A model generated the notes under the pieces. It made no database searches and had not been told where the DNA came from. It was given only the letters and a program-made list of their open reading frames with translations. DNA of 46,266 bases, from positions 1 to 46,266 of the forward strand of contig JBFGJY010000016.1 of the NCBI GenBank assembly GCA_041576975.1, written 5' to 3'. The translations under genes and the position numbers were made by a program. Source of the stretch: JBFGJY01 sp041576975. Its GTDB lineage: Bacteria > Pseudomonadota > Gammaproteobacteria > UBA4575. This document shows positions 7,552-16,839 of this stretch, in pieces (the stretch's first letter is position 1; each line of letters starts with the position of its first letter).

Positions 7552-8736
7552 TTATTTTAGTTCCTTAACTATCCATTGTTGATTTTCTTTTTGTAAAACG
7601 CGATTGCATTGCATATCCGCTGCATCACCATGTTGCTTCTTTAACTCACAAATTACACGCTCACCTTGTTCTCTTAGTTGAACAATTTTTTCGTGTAATT
7701 TTGGGTCATCATCATTTGGCGCAAATATTCCTTGGGTTGCATGCTTTGTATAAGGAGAAATCTTTGCAAGTGCTTTTAAATCTAAGCTGAAGCCAGTTGC
7801 CGGACGTGAGCGACCAAATACTTTTCCAATAGTGTCGTAGCGCCCGCCTCGTGCAATCTGTTCACCTTGTCCTGAGATATACGCGGCAAACACTGCACCA
7901 TTTTGATATCGGTAACCACTTAATGCTGCAAAATCAAAATGTAACTGAATATCCGAGGATCGCTGTGTTACTCGTTTTGATAGCTCTTCGACATAATTTA
8001 TATATGCAATGACGTTATCATTGGTGTCTTGTAAAACATTTTTTGCGTAATCAATGATGCTCTTATCACCACTTAAATTCGCAAGTGTCATCAAAATTTC
8101 CTTCCACTTTTTTTTTAATGAGCAATCAGATAATAATTGTTCATACTCCGGTAAAGCTTTTTGTTGTAGCAGTGTTTGTAATGCTATTTGATTATTCTCG
8201 TCTAAACCAGCTTGTTTCACTAAGTCAGTAAATATGCCAACATGCCCAAGATCTAGACAAATATCTTTAATGCCTACAAGTTTTAATGCCTCAAGCATTA
8301 AGCTAATAATTTCTAAATCGCTATCGATGCCTGCATGGCCATATAGCTCAGCACCCAGTTGCAATGGGCTACGTGTTAAATCACGTCCACTAGGTCGCGT
8401 GTGTAAAACGGTACCTAAGTAACAAAACCTAGTTGGTACATCGCGTTTTAGCATATGGGAATCGATACGGGCAACTTGTGAGGTCATATCAGCACGCACA
8501 CCCATCATGCGGCCGGTGAGCTGATCCGTTAGCTTAAAAGTTTGCAGATCTAAATCATCACTTGGACCAATCAATAGTGAATCTAAATATTCAATTAATG
8601 GCGGGATAACTAGCTCATAACCCCAAGTAGAAAACATATCGAGCAAAGCACGTCGATAATGTTCGAGCCATGCCGCCTCATCTGGCAATGACTCTTCTAT
8701 TCCTTCTGGCAATAGCCAGCGATCTACACTATTCAT
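7552..8736 (-). CDS. hisZ: ATP phosphoribosyltransferase regulatory subunit HisZ
   Basis: 394 residues, a HisRS-like paralogue. The N terminus WLLPEGIEESLPDEA and the motif-2-like ADMTSQVARI ... RFCYLGTVL are typical HisZ. It is not histidyl-tRNA synthetase: the C-terminal anticodon domain is missing and it sits in the hfl/purA context where HisZ is usual. HisZ forms a hetero-octamer with the short form of HisG in histidine biosynthesis, so a short hisG should exist elsewhere in this genome. Six bases separate it from the DUF2065 gene upstream and seven from purA downstream. Confidence 0.92.
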   Translation of the reverse strand: MNSVDRWLLPEGIEESLPDEAAWLEHYRRALLDMFSTWGYELVIPPLIEYLDSLLIGPSDDLDLQTFKLTDQLTGRMMGVRADMTSQVARIDSHMLKRDVPTRFCYLGTVLHTRPSGRDLTRSPLQLGAELYGHAGIDSDLEIISLMLEALKLVGIKDICLDLGHVGIFTDLVKQAGLDENNQIALQTLLQQKALPEYEQLLSDCSLKKKWKEILMTLANLSGDKSIIDYAKNVLQDTNDNVIAYINYVEELSKRVTQRSSDIQLHFDFAALSGYRYQNGAVFAAYISGQGEQIARGGRYDTIGKVFGRSRPATGFSLDLKALAKISPYTKHATQGIFAPNDDDPKLHEKIVQLREQGERVICELKKQHGDAADMQCNRVLQKENQQWIVKELK

Positions 8737-8742
8737 GGGAGT

Positions 8743-8937
8743 TTATTTGATCAGTCTTAGGATATAGAGAAAGATGATTCCAAATGTCATGCTTACTAAA
8801 CCTATAATACGTAGTGCTTGATCAGATAATTGACTTAGTTGAGTCAAGGCCTGTCTAAATTTTTCTGGTGCTATAAATGGAATAATGCCTTCAAGCACGA
8901 GCACTAGCGCGACAGCAACCAGTAAATCATTCCACAT
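8743..8937 (-). CDS. DUF2065 (YjeT-like) small membrane protein
   Basis: 64 residues with two membrane helices (about 3-24 and 43-61) and the conserved LEGIIPFIAPEKFR loop between them, as in YjeT/DUF2065 proteins. Function unknown, but the position between hflC and hisZ/purA is conserved in gammaproteobacteria, so a role linked to the HflKC membrane complex is plausible. The spacing of six bases to hisZ suggests co-translation. Confidence 0.88.
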   Translation of the reverse strand: MWNDLLVAVALVLVLEGIIPFIAPEKFRQALTQLSQLSDQALRIIGLVSMTFGIIFLYILRLIK

Positions 8938-8961
8938 GGAAATAGGCTTTTAAGGGGACTA

Positions 8962-9825
8962 TTAGTCTTGTTCAGATTTTTTAAAGTAACGGAAAAATTC
9001 TGAATCAGGCTCCATAATCAAAATGTCGTTATTTCTGTTAAAAGTATTGATATAAGCCTTTATACTGCGTGTGAAACTGTAGAACTCTTCATTTTGCAGA
9101 TATGCGTTTGCATATATTTCTGCAGATTTCGCATCACCATCACCTCGAATCTGCTCCGCCTCATTGTAGGCATTCGCCAAGATGACTGTACGTACTCTAT
9201 CAGCTTTAGACTTGATGACTTCTGCCTGCTCTTTTCCTCGTGCACGGAAATCTTTGGCAACACGATCTCGTTCTGCACGCATACGATTAAACACAGATTC
9301 ACTGACATCATCTGGGAGGTCAATCTTGCTCACGCGCACATCAACCACTTCAATACCAAAATTTTTCGCATCTTCATTTGATTGGATCTGAATGACATCC
9401 ATGATCTCACTACGCTGACCAGAAACCACTTCTCGAATCGTGCGTGTACCAAATTCATTCTTTAGTCCATCAACAAGAATTAACTCTAGACGTTGATTGG
9501 CTCGTGCCTCTTGCCCACCGGTTGCAATAAAATATTTTTCCACATCAGCGATACGCCATTTTGCATAGAAATCAACTTTTACATATTTTTTTTCACTAGT
9601 AGGAAATTCTGTCGGCGGCACATCTAGTGTGAGAATCCGGCCATCATACTTCTCAATAGTATTTACAATTGGAATTTTAAAATGTAATCCCGGGGTTAGG
9701 GTTGCATCTTTAACTTCTCCAAATTGCAACTTAATCGCTTTTTGTCTTTGATCAACCTGATAAGTAAACGACAATAATCCCACTATCGCCACTATCAAAA
9801 CTCCAACAAGTACTTTTATATTCAT
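8962..9825 (-). CDS. hflC: HflC, SPFH membrane regulator of FtsH
   Basis: About 287 residues starting MNIKVLVGVLIVAIVG. I choose this ATG over a GTG seven codons upstream, because it leaves one base after the hflK stop and starts directly with the membrane anchor. One N-terminal transmembrane helix (about 4-22), then the SPFH domain with RQKAIKLQFGEV and VDFYAKWRI, then a helical segment with RARGKEQAEVIKSKADRVR. Forms the periplasm-facing HflKC cage around the FtsH protease and modulates its substrate choice. Co-transcribed with hflK and hflX. Confidence 0.95.
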   Translation of the reverse strand: MNIKVLVGVLIVAIVGLLSFTYQVDQRQKAIKLQFGEVKDATLTPGLHFKIPIVNTIEKYDGRILTLDVPPTEFPTSEKKYVKVDFYAKWRIADVEKYFIATGGQEARANQRLELILVDGLKNEFGTRTIREVVSGQRSEIMDVIQIQSNEDAKNFGIEVVDVRVSKIDLPDDVSESVFNRMRAERDRVAKDFRARGKEQAEVIKSKADRVRTVILANAYNEAEQIRGDGDAKSAEIYANAYLQNEEFYSFTRSIKAYINTFNRNNDILIMEPDSEFFRYFKKSEQD

Positions 9826-9826
9826 A

Positions 9827-10972
9827 TCAGCGACTCTCTCTACCACGTTCGGTGCGTCCCGAATTATTTTGTTGATTACTTAAACCAAACTTGTCAGATG
9901 TAAAAGTATCTTGTGATACATTTGGGTTATTCAACGTCGAGCGTTGTTTGATGATTTGATCTAATGGCAAATAAAGAAGGTTATTGCTACCCTCAACATC
10001 CATTAGAACTTTATTGCTATTCGCAAATACTGACTCAACTGCTTCTATATACAAGCGTTCACGAGTAACCGCTGGCGCTTTCTCATATTCACGCAACAGC
10101 TTTAAAAACCGTTTTGTTTCGCCTTCTGAGTTTGCAATCATACGATCTCGATGTGCGTTGGCTTCCTGTAATAGTCTTGCGGCTTCACCGCGTGCCTGAG
10201 GAATTATACTATTTTCATAGGCCTCAGCTTCTTTTATGTAGCGGTCGTAGTCCTCGCGCGATTTAATCGCATCCGAAAATGCCGCTTTAACTGGATCAGG
10301 GGGTAATGAGTTTTCTAAGTTAACTTTCTGAATGTATATCCCGGATCCATAAACATCCATAATTGCCTGCAAAAGCTCTCTGGTGGCACTTGAAATCTGT
10401 GCGCGGCCCTCAAATAACACGAAATCTATGGTGCTTTTACCGACAATTTCACGCACCGCGCTTTCCATCGCATCTTTTACAGTTTTATCGGGATTTCTTA
10501 AATTGAACTTATAATCTTCTGCGTTACTTATTTTGTATTGTGCCTCTAAATCTACCTCTACAATATTTTCGTCTTGTGTCAGCATCGCAGTTTTATTAGA
10601 TACTTCACGCACTTCATCGATATTAACGATTTCCACGCTCTCGATAGGAAAAGGCCAATGCCAATTCAAACCCGCAGTGGTTGTTCTTTTAAATTCTCCA
10701 AAACGAAGCTCTACACCTCTCTCTGCCTGTTGAACGGTGTAAAAACCGAACTTGTCATAAATACCCCACAAAACAATGGCGGCTATCAATGCAATCCAAA
10801 AAACGTTTCCACGTGGCCCCTTGGAGCCAGTTGACGGTCCCGAACCAAAAATTCCGCCGAATTTTTTAGTTAAGTTACGAAATACTTCATCGAGGTCAGG
10901 TGGTCCCTGATTACTTGGTTTCTGACCCCAAGGGTCATTATCTTTATTACCTCCTGGGCTATTCCAAGGCAT
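9827..10972 (-). CDS. hflK: HflK, SPFH membrane regulator of FtsH
   Basis: 381 residues. A glycine- and proline-rich cytoplasmic N terminus (MPWNSPGGNKDNDPWG) precedes one membrane helix at about residues 57-75. The SPFH domain follows (GFYTVQQAERGVELRFGEF), then a long helix. The polar C-terminal tail is rich in Asn, Ser and Arg, as usual for HflK. Partner of HflC in the FtsH-modulating complex. The stop is followed by hflC one base later. The 84 bases between hflX and hflK show no terminator, consistent with one operon. Confidence 0.95.
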   Translation of the reverse strand: MPWNSPGGNKDNDPWGQKPSNQGPPDLDEVFRNLTKKFGGIFGSGPSTGSKGPRGNVFWIALIAAIVLWGIYDKFGFYTVQQAERGVELRFGEFKRTTTAGLNWHWPFPIESVEIVNIDEVREVSNKTAMLTQDENIVEVDLEAQYKISNAEDYKFNLRNPDKTVKDAMESAVREIVGKSTIDFVLFEGRAQISSATRELLQAIMDVYGSGIYIQKVNLENSLPPDPVKAAFSDAIKSREDYDRYIKEAEAYENSIIPQARGEAARLLQEANAHRDRMIANSEGETKRFLKLLREYEKAPAVTRERLYIEAVESVFANSNKVLMDVEGSNNLLYLPLDQIIKQRSTLNNPNVSQDTFTSDKFGLSNQQNNSGRTERGRESR

Positions 10973-11056
10973 GGTGTACTCCGAGAATGATTACTTAATT
11001 AATTCTTTTTTGGCGTAGCCTGACATTCTATCAAGCCGTTAGAAAAAATCAGCTTA

Positions 11057-12340
11057 TTAACTAGCTAATTGTTCAGACTGTACAGGAATTTGATACTCCG
11101 CAAACCTTTTTAGCCTATGATAGGGAATCTCCGCCTCGATCTGCCAACACCCCTCATCATCGACAAATTCTTGCACTACCTCATCTTTATTATACAGATC
11201 GCTACGTAAATTCCCTGCTGATGGTGGCAAATGCAGCCAAATACGCTTGGATTTAAAATCAAAATATTGTCGTAATGCTTTAATCAATAAGTCTAAACCT
11301 TGGCCATGTAGTGCCGATACCCAAACCTGTTGAATCCCGCCATATTGATCTAGTTGTATATTGGGCAGCATATTGATCTGATCTATCTTATTATAAACCA
11401 TAATTTGAGGTATTTCCGAAGCTTCAATTTGCTTAAGTACGGACTCAACCTCTGCAATATTGTTGTCACGATTTTCATCACTTGCATCGACGATATGCAA
11501 TAACAAATCTGCCTCTTGAGTTTCTTGTAAGGTCGCATGAAAGGCTTCAATCAGATCATGTGGCAAATCTTGAATAAACCCAACGGTATCCGCCAACACC
11601 ACATACTGTCCTTTGGATATTTGCATACGTCGCAAGGTTGGGTCCAAGGTCGCAAATAATTTATCTGCCGAATACGCATTGGCATTAGTGAGCGCATTAA
11701 ACAAAGTAGATTTGCCCGCATTGGTATAACCGACAATTGCAACAGTAGGTGTTGTGGTTTTCCTTCGTGCTGCACGACCCTGATCACGTTGCCGACGTAG
11801 TTTTTCTAAACGTTTTGAAAGTTGCTTAATACGCTGCCTGAGTAAACGCCTATCTGACTCAAGTTGTTTTTCACCTGGACCACGTAGGCCAATACCACCT
11901 TTTTGACGTTCCAAGTGACTCCAACCACGCACTAAGCGAGTTGATAAATAACATAACTGCGCGAGTTCGACTTGTAGTTTACCTTCGTATGATCGTGCGC
12001 GTTGCGCAAAAATATCAAGTATTAGTCCAGTCCGATCCAGCACGCGCTTTTGACAAATTTTTTCTAAGTTGCGCTCCTGACTCGGAGATAAAGAATAATT
12101 AAAAATAACGACATCTGCATTTAAAGTATGTGCTAATACGCCAAGCTCTTCGACTTTGCCACTACCGATGAGATATTTTGCATCTGGCAAGTTGCGCTGC
12201 ACGGTTACTACCGTTGCAATTTCGGCGTTAGTTGATTTAACCAGCTCTTTGAATTCATTTAGGTCTTGATTGTTCGTCGCTTTTCTAAAGCAAACATGAA
12301 CAAGGATGGCGCGCTCACCTAAATCTGGACGCTCAAACAA
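11057..12340 (-). CDS. hflX: Ribosome-associated GTPase HflX
   Basis: 427 residues. N-terminal HflX domain, the GGIGLRGPGEKQLE signature (about 148-161), a coiled-coil arginine-rich linker, and a G domain with P-loop GYTNAGKS (204-211), DTVG (251-254) and NKID. Splits stalled 70S ribosomes under stress. The start codon is TTG at 12338-12340, chosen because the following FERPDLGERAILVH aligns with the usual N terminus of the family (MFDR-x-x-AGE). It lies between hfq and hflK as in other gammaproteobacteria. Confidence 0.95.
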   Translation of the reverse strand: MFERPDLGERAILVHVCFRKATNNQDLNEFKELVKSTNAEIATVVTVQRNLPDAKYLIGSGKVEELGVLAHTLNADVVIFNYSLSPSQERNLEKICQKRVLDRTGLILDIFAQRARSYEGKLQVELAQLCYLSTRLVRGWSHLERQKGGIGLRGPGEKQLESDRRLLRQRIKQLSKRLEKLRRQRDQGRAARRKTTTPTVAIVGYTNAGKSTLFNALTNANAYSADKLFATLDPTLRRMQISKGQYVVLADTVGFIQDLPHDLIEAFHATLQETQEADLLLHIVDASDENRDNNIAEVESVLKQIEASEIPQIMVYNKIDQINMLPNIQLDQYGGIQQVWVSALHGQGLDLLIKALRQYFDFKSKRIWLHLPPSAGNLRSDLYNKDEVVQEFVDDEGCWQIEAEIPYHRLKRFAEYQIPVQSEQLAS

Positions 12341-12378
12341 ATATTCGCCCCAGTTTAATATTTAAATCCAATAGACGA

Positions 12379-12615
12379 TTACTCCGGCTGCTCATCATTA
12401 AATGGAATCTTTACCATCCGTGCAGGCACAATGGTTGAGATCGCATGTTTGTAAACCATTTGATTAACACTATTCTTTAATAAGACCACAAATTGATCAA
12501 AAGAATCAACTTGGCCTTGTAATTTAATCCCATTTACCAAATAGATTGCGACTGGAACTTTCTCTTTTCGCAACGCATTAAGAAAGGGCTCTTGTAGAGT
12601 TTGGCCTTTTGACAT
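12379..12615 (-). CDS. hfq: RNA chaperone Hfq
   Basis: 78 residues from the ATG at 12615; a GTG one codon upstream is the alternative. Sm1 motif (LQEPFLNALRKEKVPVAIYLVNGIKLQGQVDSFD split by beta strands) and Sm2 motif YKHAIST are both clear. The C-terminal tail is short (VKIPFNDEQPE). Hexameric RNA chaperone that pairs small RNAs with mRNAs. An AGAGG box lies about ten bases upstream. The 102 bases between miaA and hfq are AT-rich and could hold a promoter, but I cannot pick out clear boxes. Confidence 0.97.
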   Translation of the reverse strand: MSKGQTLQEPFLNALRKEKVPVAIYLVNGIKLQGQVDSFDQFVVLLKNSVNQMVYKHAISTIVPARMVKIPFNDEQPE

Positions 12616-12720
12616 CACTGTAACACCTCTAGTTATTGTTATTTTATTGTTATTGATGTGTATTATGAGTTGGCACCAATACTATTATTACTACTCAGTG
12701 GTAATAGTGTACCAGCTCAA

Positions 12721-13650
12721 TTATCCCACATGTGAGTGAATTTTATGACATATGTCATGAATATCGTATTGCTCGGCTGAAACACTGGTAAGTAGTGTTT
12801 CACTCCTTAACCAGGTAAGTTGCCGTTTTGCGAGTTGCCGCGTCGCGATAATCGCTCTCACGCGCATAGTTTCAAGATCGATGACGCCATCAAAATATTG
12901 CCAGGCTTGTCGATAGCCAACAGATCGCATCGAGGGCAAATCGGCATGCAAATCATCACGCTGATATAGCGATTCCATCTCCATTAAAAATCCTTCATTA
13001 AGCATACGATCGAAGCGTTGCTCAATGCGATGCTGAAGCAATCCGCGGTCTTTAGGGATAAGCGCTAGTTTTAAAGCATGAAACGGTAGCTTGGGCTTTC
13101 TAGTCTTTGCATGCCACGCGCTTATTGGAATCCCTGTTAACTCATAGACTTCTAATGCACGTTGAATACGTTGTGGGTCGTTTGGATGAATGCGCACAGC
13201 AGCTTGAGGGTCAATTTCAGCGAGTTGGGCATGCATATATTCCCACCCTTTTTCATTTGCCAAATCGCTTAGCTTTTTTCTTATCAGTGAATTTGCACTA
13301 GGCATTTGAGCCAAACCACGCTGTAATGCACTAAAATAAAGCATGGTGCCACCAACCAATAAGGCGATGTTTTTTCGTGCATGAATTTCTCTTATCAGAC
13401 GTAAGGCGTCGGCTCTAAAATTTGCAACAGAATACGCATCGCTAGGATCCAGGATATCAATCAAGTGATGGGGATATTTTCGCAATATATTTTTACTGGG
13501 TTTTGCAGAACCAATATCCATACCCTTATAAATCATTACCGAGTCCACACTAATAATTTCACATGGGAATTCTTCACAAATTTTAAGTGCAAGATCTGTC
13601 TTGCCACTGGCTGTAGGCCCCATTAAAAAAATTACAGGAATAACGACCAA
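12721..13650 (-). CDS. miaA: tRNA dimethylallyltransferase
   Basis: 309 residues. P-loop GPTASGKTD near residues 11-19, then SVMIYKGMDIGSAKP (the D-S-x-x-x-Y motif region), HHLIDILDPSDAYS and GGTMLYFSAL, all MiaA signatures. Adds a dimethylallyl group to A37 of tRNAs reading UNN codons. The only in-frame start before the first conserved strand is TTG at 13650, which gives VVIPVIFLMGPTASGK. No clear ribosome site is visible. It sits between mutL and hfq in the conserved order. Confidence 0.95.
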   Translation of the reverse strand: MVVIPVIFLMGPTASGKTDLALKICEEFPCEIISVDSVMIYKGMDIGSAKPSKNILRKYPHHLIDILDPSDAYSVANFRADALRLIREIHARKNIALLVGGTMLYFSALQRGLAQMPSANSLIRKKLSDLANEKGWEYMHAQLAEIDPQAAVRIHPNDPQRIQRALEVYELTGIPISAWHAKTRKPKLPFHALKLALIPKDRGLLQHRIEQRFDRMLNEGFLMEMESLYQRDDLHADLPSMRSVGYRQAWQYFDGVIDLETMRVRAIIATRQLAKRQLTWLRSETLLTSVSAEQYDIHDICHKIHSHVG

Positions 13651-13714
13651 TAGATATCTATTAAATTTGAAAGAAACTTAGGCAAAAAAATGATAGCGCA
13701 ATAATAAAGAAACG

Positions 13715-15529
13715 TTATTGACCACGCTTGAACAACTTATCCAACTGATCAATACTTAATTGCACCCAAGTTGGTCGCCCGTGATTACACTGTGCACTTC
13801 TCTCTGTGATTTCCATTTTGCGTAACAAAGCATTCATTTCTGTTATGGTTAACTGGCGATGTGCGCGTACCGAACCATAACAAGCCATTGTAGACAATAA
13901 CTTATTATTGGCTTGTTCAAGTTTTTCAGATGAACCAAACATATATAAATCAGATAGCACATCTCTGATCAGTTCATTTACGTCGGCTTGCTGCAATAGG
14001 GAAGGGATCTCGCGTATTACGATACTTTCGCTGCCAAATCGTTCGACTTGAAAGCCAAATTTTGAAAATAATTTTTGATGTTGCTCAGCTAATTCTGCCT
14101 CTTGCCGACTTACATTAATTGTAAGTGGCATTAATAATGGTTGTGTAGTTAAATCACCTTGCTGATGCAAAACTTTAAGCTGCTCATACACTATGCGTTC
14201 ATGCGCAGCATGCATATCCACAATAATCAAACCTTTTGCATTTTGCGCAAGAATATAAATGCCATGCAATTGCGCAATGGCATACCCTAGTAGTGGAGCT
14301 TGTTCTGCTGTGTGCGCTGTTGTTTCAGGCGTTTTTACAACTAAGGCTGAATCTGACAATGTTTCAGTAGCATATTCTGATGCCGGCTCTTGCATATGTC
14401 TTGTCGTAATTTGCCCTGCGTTAGAATATTCATTTTCAGGCAACGTGCTATTCGCTTGTGCCGCTCGAATATAATCGTCTACTACTTCACGATACTGTTG
14501 TGCGGCTTGTTGTTCTGCATTTGGTATGGTCTCGGCAATGGCTTTGCCGATGGTATGACGAATAAAGTCATGCACATACCTTGCTTGGCGAAAACGCACC
14601 TCGTGTTTTGTGGGATGTGCATTAACATCCACCAGGGTTGGATCAATTTCTAAGAACAAAGCAAAGGCAGGAAAACGCCTATTATATAAAACATCTTGAT
14701 AGGCTTGCTTAATCGCATGCGAAATTACTTTGTCGCGTATTGCACGCCCATTAACATAAAAAAATTGTAAATCTGCTTGACTACGCGAAAAAGTTGGTAG
14801 GCTTATCCAGCCTTTTACTTGTAAATCCTGTGCAGCATATTCCAAATAGATACTTTGCTCGGCAAACTGGCGCCCACAGACCTGCCCTAGACGATGCACA
14901 CGTTCTTGTTCGGTATTGACTGGGTTCAATTCAAGGCAGTTGCGTCCATTATGTTTAGCGGTTAGCGACACATCAAAACGACTTAATGCAATCTTGCGCA
15001 GCACCGCTTCACAATGTTGTAACTCTGTTCGTTCTTTACGTAAAAACTTTTTTCTTGCAGGTATATTAAAAAACAAATTTTTTACTTCCACAGTCGTGCC
15101 GCAGGTTTGACGTGCTGGTAATAGCCCAGCAGTAAATCCACCTCCGTCCCCTGCTATCATCCAGCCCGCATTGGTCTTTTTGTTATCATTTGACGCAAGA
15201 CTAAATCTGGTGACCGAGGCAATACTGGGCAAAGCCTCACCACGAAACCCCAAGGACGTGATTTGCTCAAGATCTTCCAAAGATGAAATTTTACTGGTCG
15301 CGTGTCTTGCCAGTGCCAACTCAATTTCATCTTTAGGTATTCCATGACCATTATCGCTCACCCGAATGGTTTGTATCCCTCCCTGTTCAAGTTCGACCAC
15401 GATCTTTGTTGCACCTGCATCTAATGCATTCTCAAGTAGCTCTTTCAGTATCGATGCAGGACGTTCAATTACTTCGCCAGCGGCAATTTGATTAATTAGC
15501 TGCGGAGACAGTTGTTGAATAGGTTTCAT
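13715..15529 (-). CDS. mutL: DNA mismatch repair protein MutL (endonuclease type)
   Basis: About 604 residues from the ATG at 15529 (KPIQQLSPQLINQIAAGEV, matching known MutL starts). A GTG at 15544 overlaps the upstream stop and is the alternative. GHKL ATPase motifs: NALDAGA, DNGHGI and GFRGEALPSI. The C-terminal domain carries DMHAAHERIVYE, which fits the D-x-HA-(x)2-E-(x)4-E metal site of nicking MutL proteins, plus ACYGSVRAH and CNHGRPTW. So this MutL probably has the endonuclease that E. coli MutL lacks, implying a MutH-independent mismatch repair. Confidence 0.95.
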   Translation of the reverse strand: MKPIQQLSPQLINQIAAGEVIERPASILKELLENALDAGATKIVVELEQGGIQTIRVSDNGHGIPKDEIELALARHATSKISSLEDLEQITSLGFRGEALPSIASVTRFSLASNDNKKTNAGWMIAGDGGGFTAGLLPARQTCGTTVEVKNLFFNIPARKKFLRKERTELQHCEAVLRKIALSRFDVSLTAKHNGRNCLELNPVNTEQERVHRLGQVCGRQFAEQSIYLEYAAQDLQVKGWISLPTFSRSQADLQFFYVNGRAIRDKVISHAIKQAYQDVLYNRRFPAFALFLEIDPTLVDVNAHPTKHEVRFRQARYVHDFIRHTIGKAIAETIPNAEQQAAQQYREVVDDYIRAAQANSTLPENEYSNAGQITTRHMQEPASEYATETLSDSALVVKTPETTAHTAEQAPLLGYAIAQLHGIYILAQNAKGLIIVDMHAAHERIVYEQLKVLHQQGDLTTQPLLMPLTINVSRQEAELAEQHQKLFSKFGFQVERFGSESIVIREIPSLLQQADVNELIRDVLSDLYMFGSSEKLEQANNKLLSTMACYGSVRAHRQLTITEMNALLRKMEITERSAQCNHGRPTWVQLSIDQLDKLFKRGQ

Positions 15530-15540
15530 TTGAACAATAC

Positions 15541-15909
15541 TCACGCTAAAGGGATTGGCTGCTCATCTTGCAACCGTAACATTTGTTGAAAACCCGAAAG
15601 CGCATAGGAAATAAATGCGTTCCTATTCGCCCATGAATTGGATTGGTCAATAATCTTACCCGATTCTTGTTGAGCTAATTGTTCTGCAAAAACTCTGACA
15701 ATATGTGTGCCATCACCGGATTTTGCAGCTGGCGCCTTTTCACAAGTGATATACACCTCAGGCTCATTGTGCCCGTCTTTGATAGCAGCTAGCAAATATT
15801 CATATTTAAATTCGTCTTTAGTCTCAATTTCGCCAAGTACAACAATTGTGTATGCGCCAAACTTATAGCGTTGCTTTGGAATTGCCCTGGAAATATCTGG
15901 TTTTTGCAT
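15541..15909 (-). CDS. Conserved-looking hypothetical protein upstream of mutL
   Basis: 122 residues, soluble, no signal peptide or membrane helix. The N-terminal part looks like beta strands (YKFGAYTIVVLGEI, EYLLAAIKDGHNEPEVYITCEKA). The C-terminal half is helical and ends in a polar tail. I do not recognise the family. The stop overlaps a possible GTG start of mutL by three bases, so it is probably translationally coupled to mutL; it diverges from the RibD-like gene 66 bases away. One possible link is nucleic-acid metabolism, but only context says so. The regular codon use and tight spacing make it a likely real gene. Confidence 0.7.
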   Translation of the reverse strand: MQKPDISRAIPKQRYKFGAYTIVVLGEIETKDEFKYEYLLAAIKDGHNEPEVYITCEKAPAAKSGDGTHIVRVFAEQLAQQESGKIIDQSNSWANRNAFISYALSGFQQMLRLQDEQPIPLA

Positions 15910-15975
15910 AAGTTTTGCATAACGTCATGCTAGGATAATGCAAGATTATTCAGGTAAATACATATTCCCGCAATT

Positions 15976-16839
15976 ATGGCAAAACAACTTTTGCGTCTGT
16001 TTCCACATCCATCTACTGTATTTGATTTGGAAAATCTATATTTATATCACCATGGCTGGTATCAACCAGGCCAGACCAAACCAACCGTAGTCGCTAATTT
16101 TGTCACTAGTCTCGATGGACGTATTGCGATAAGCAAGGATGCAACTTCTGATCTACACCTACCAGAATCATTGACAAGCAAAGAAGATTTTCGACTATTT
16201 TTAGAGCTTTATGCCCAAGCTGATTGCCTGATTACCCATGGCGGCTATTTGCGTGCTTTAGAACAAAAAAAATTAGGCAACATCTTACAGCTCCCTGGAG
16301 ATCAAGACTTTGAAGACTTACATGTATGGCGCAAGCAACAGGGACTTAGTCCACACCCAGATATCGTTATTGCAAGCTCAACTCTAGACTTTCCCATACA
16401 TTCATCTATTAAAGAAAGTGGACAAAAGATATATATCGCTACTGGCCAACAGGCTGACCCCAGCATGATTAAAAAATGGAAACAACAAGGACACGAAGTG
16501 CTGATTACAGGTAAATCAAAATATGTGGAGGGCGCTCCTTTGGTAAAGGCACTTGCTGAGCGCAATTATCAACATATCTATCTCATCGCTGGCCCAAAGA
16601 TGTTGCATACTATGGTTCAAGGTCAGCAATTGAATAAATTGTATTTAAGTAGTTCACACCAATTCCTTGGTGGCGAAGTATTTAGGACATTATTAGATGG
16701 AGATGTATTAACTCAATGCCGACTTCAGTTGAATTCATTATTTTATGATGAAGCCTCGGAAAATAAATGCGGACAATTTTTTAGTAGTTACGAATGTATT
16801 TATATCGAACAAATGATAGGGAATAACAATCATGATTGA
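15976..16839 (+). CDS. RibD C-terminal (reductase) domain protein
   Basis: 287 residues with the dihydrofolate-reductase-like fold of the RibD C-terminal domain: VVANFVTSLDGRIAI is the classic N-terminal strand, followed by DCLITHGGYLRAL, and IYLIAGPKMLHTMVQ near the end. There is no deaminase domain, so it is a stand-alone reductase-like protein rather than bifunctional RibD. It may reduce a riboflavin-pathway intermediate or another pteridine-like compound. It overlaps sohB by eight bases. Together with sohB it breaks the amidase-mutL order of other gammaproteobacteria. Confidence 0.8.
   Translation: MAKQLLRLFPHPSTVFDLENLYLYHHGWYQPGQTKPTVVANFVTSLDGRIAISKDATSDLHLPESLTSKEDFRLFLELYAQADCLITHGGYLRALEQKKLGNILQLPGDQDFEDLHVWRKQQGLSPHPDIVIASSTLDFPIHSSIKESGQKIYIATGQQADPSMIKKWKQQGHEVLITGKSKYVEGAPLVKALAERNYQHIYLIAGPKMLHTMVQGQQLNKLYLSSSHQFLGGEVFRTLLDGDVLTQCRLQLNSLFYDEASENKCGQFFSSYECIYIEQMIGNNNHD

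Noticed and set aside
12682..12703. Hairpin TATTACTAC / GTGGTAATA between miaA and hfq
   Set aside because: One mismatch, no T run and AT-rich surroundings; cannot be told from chance.
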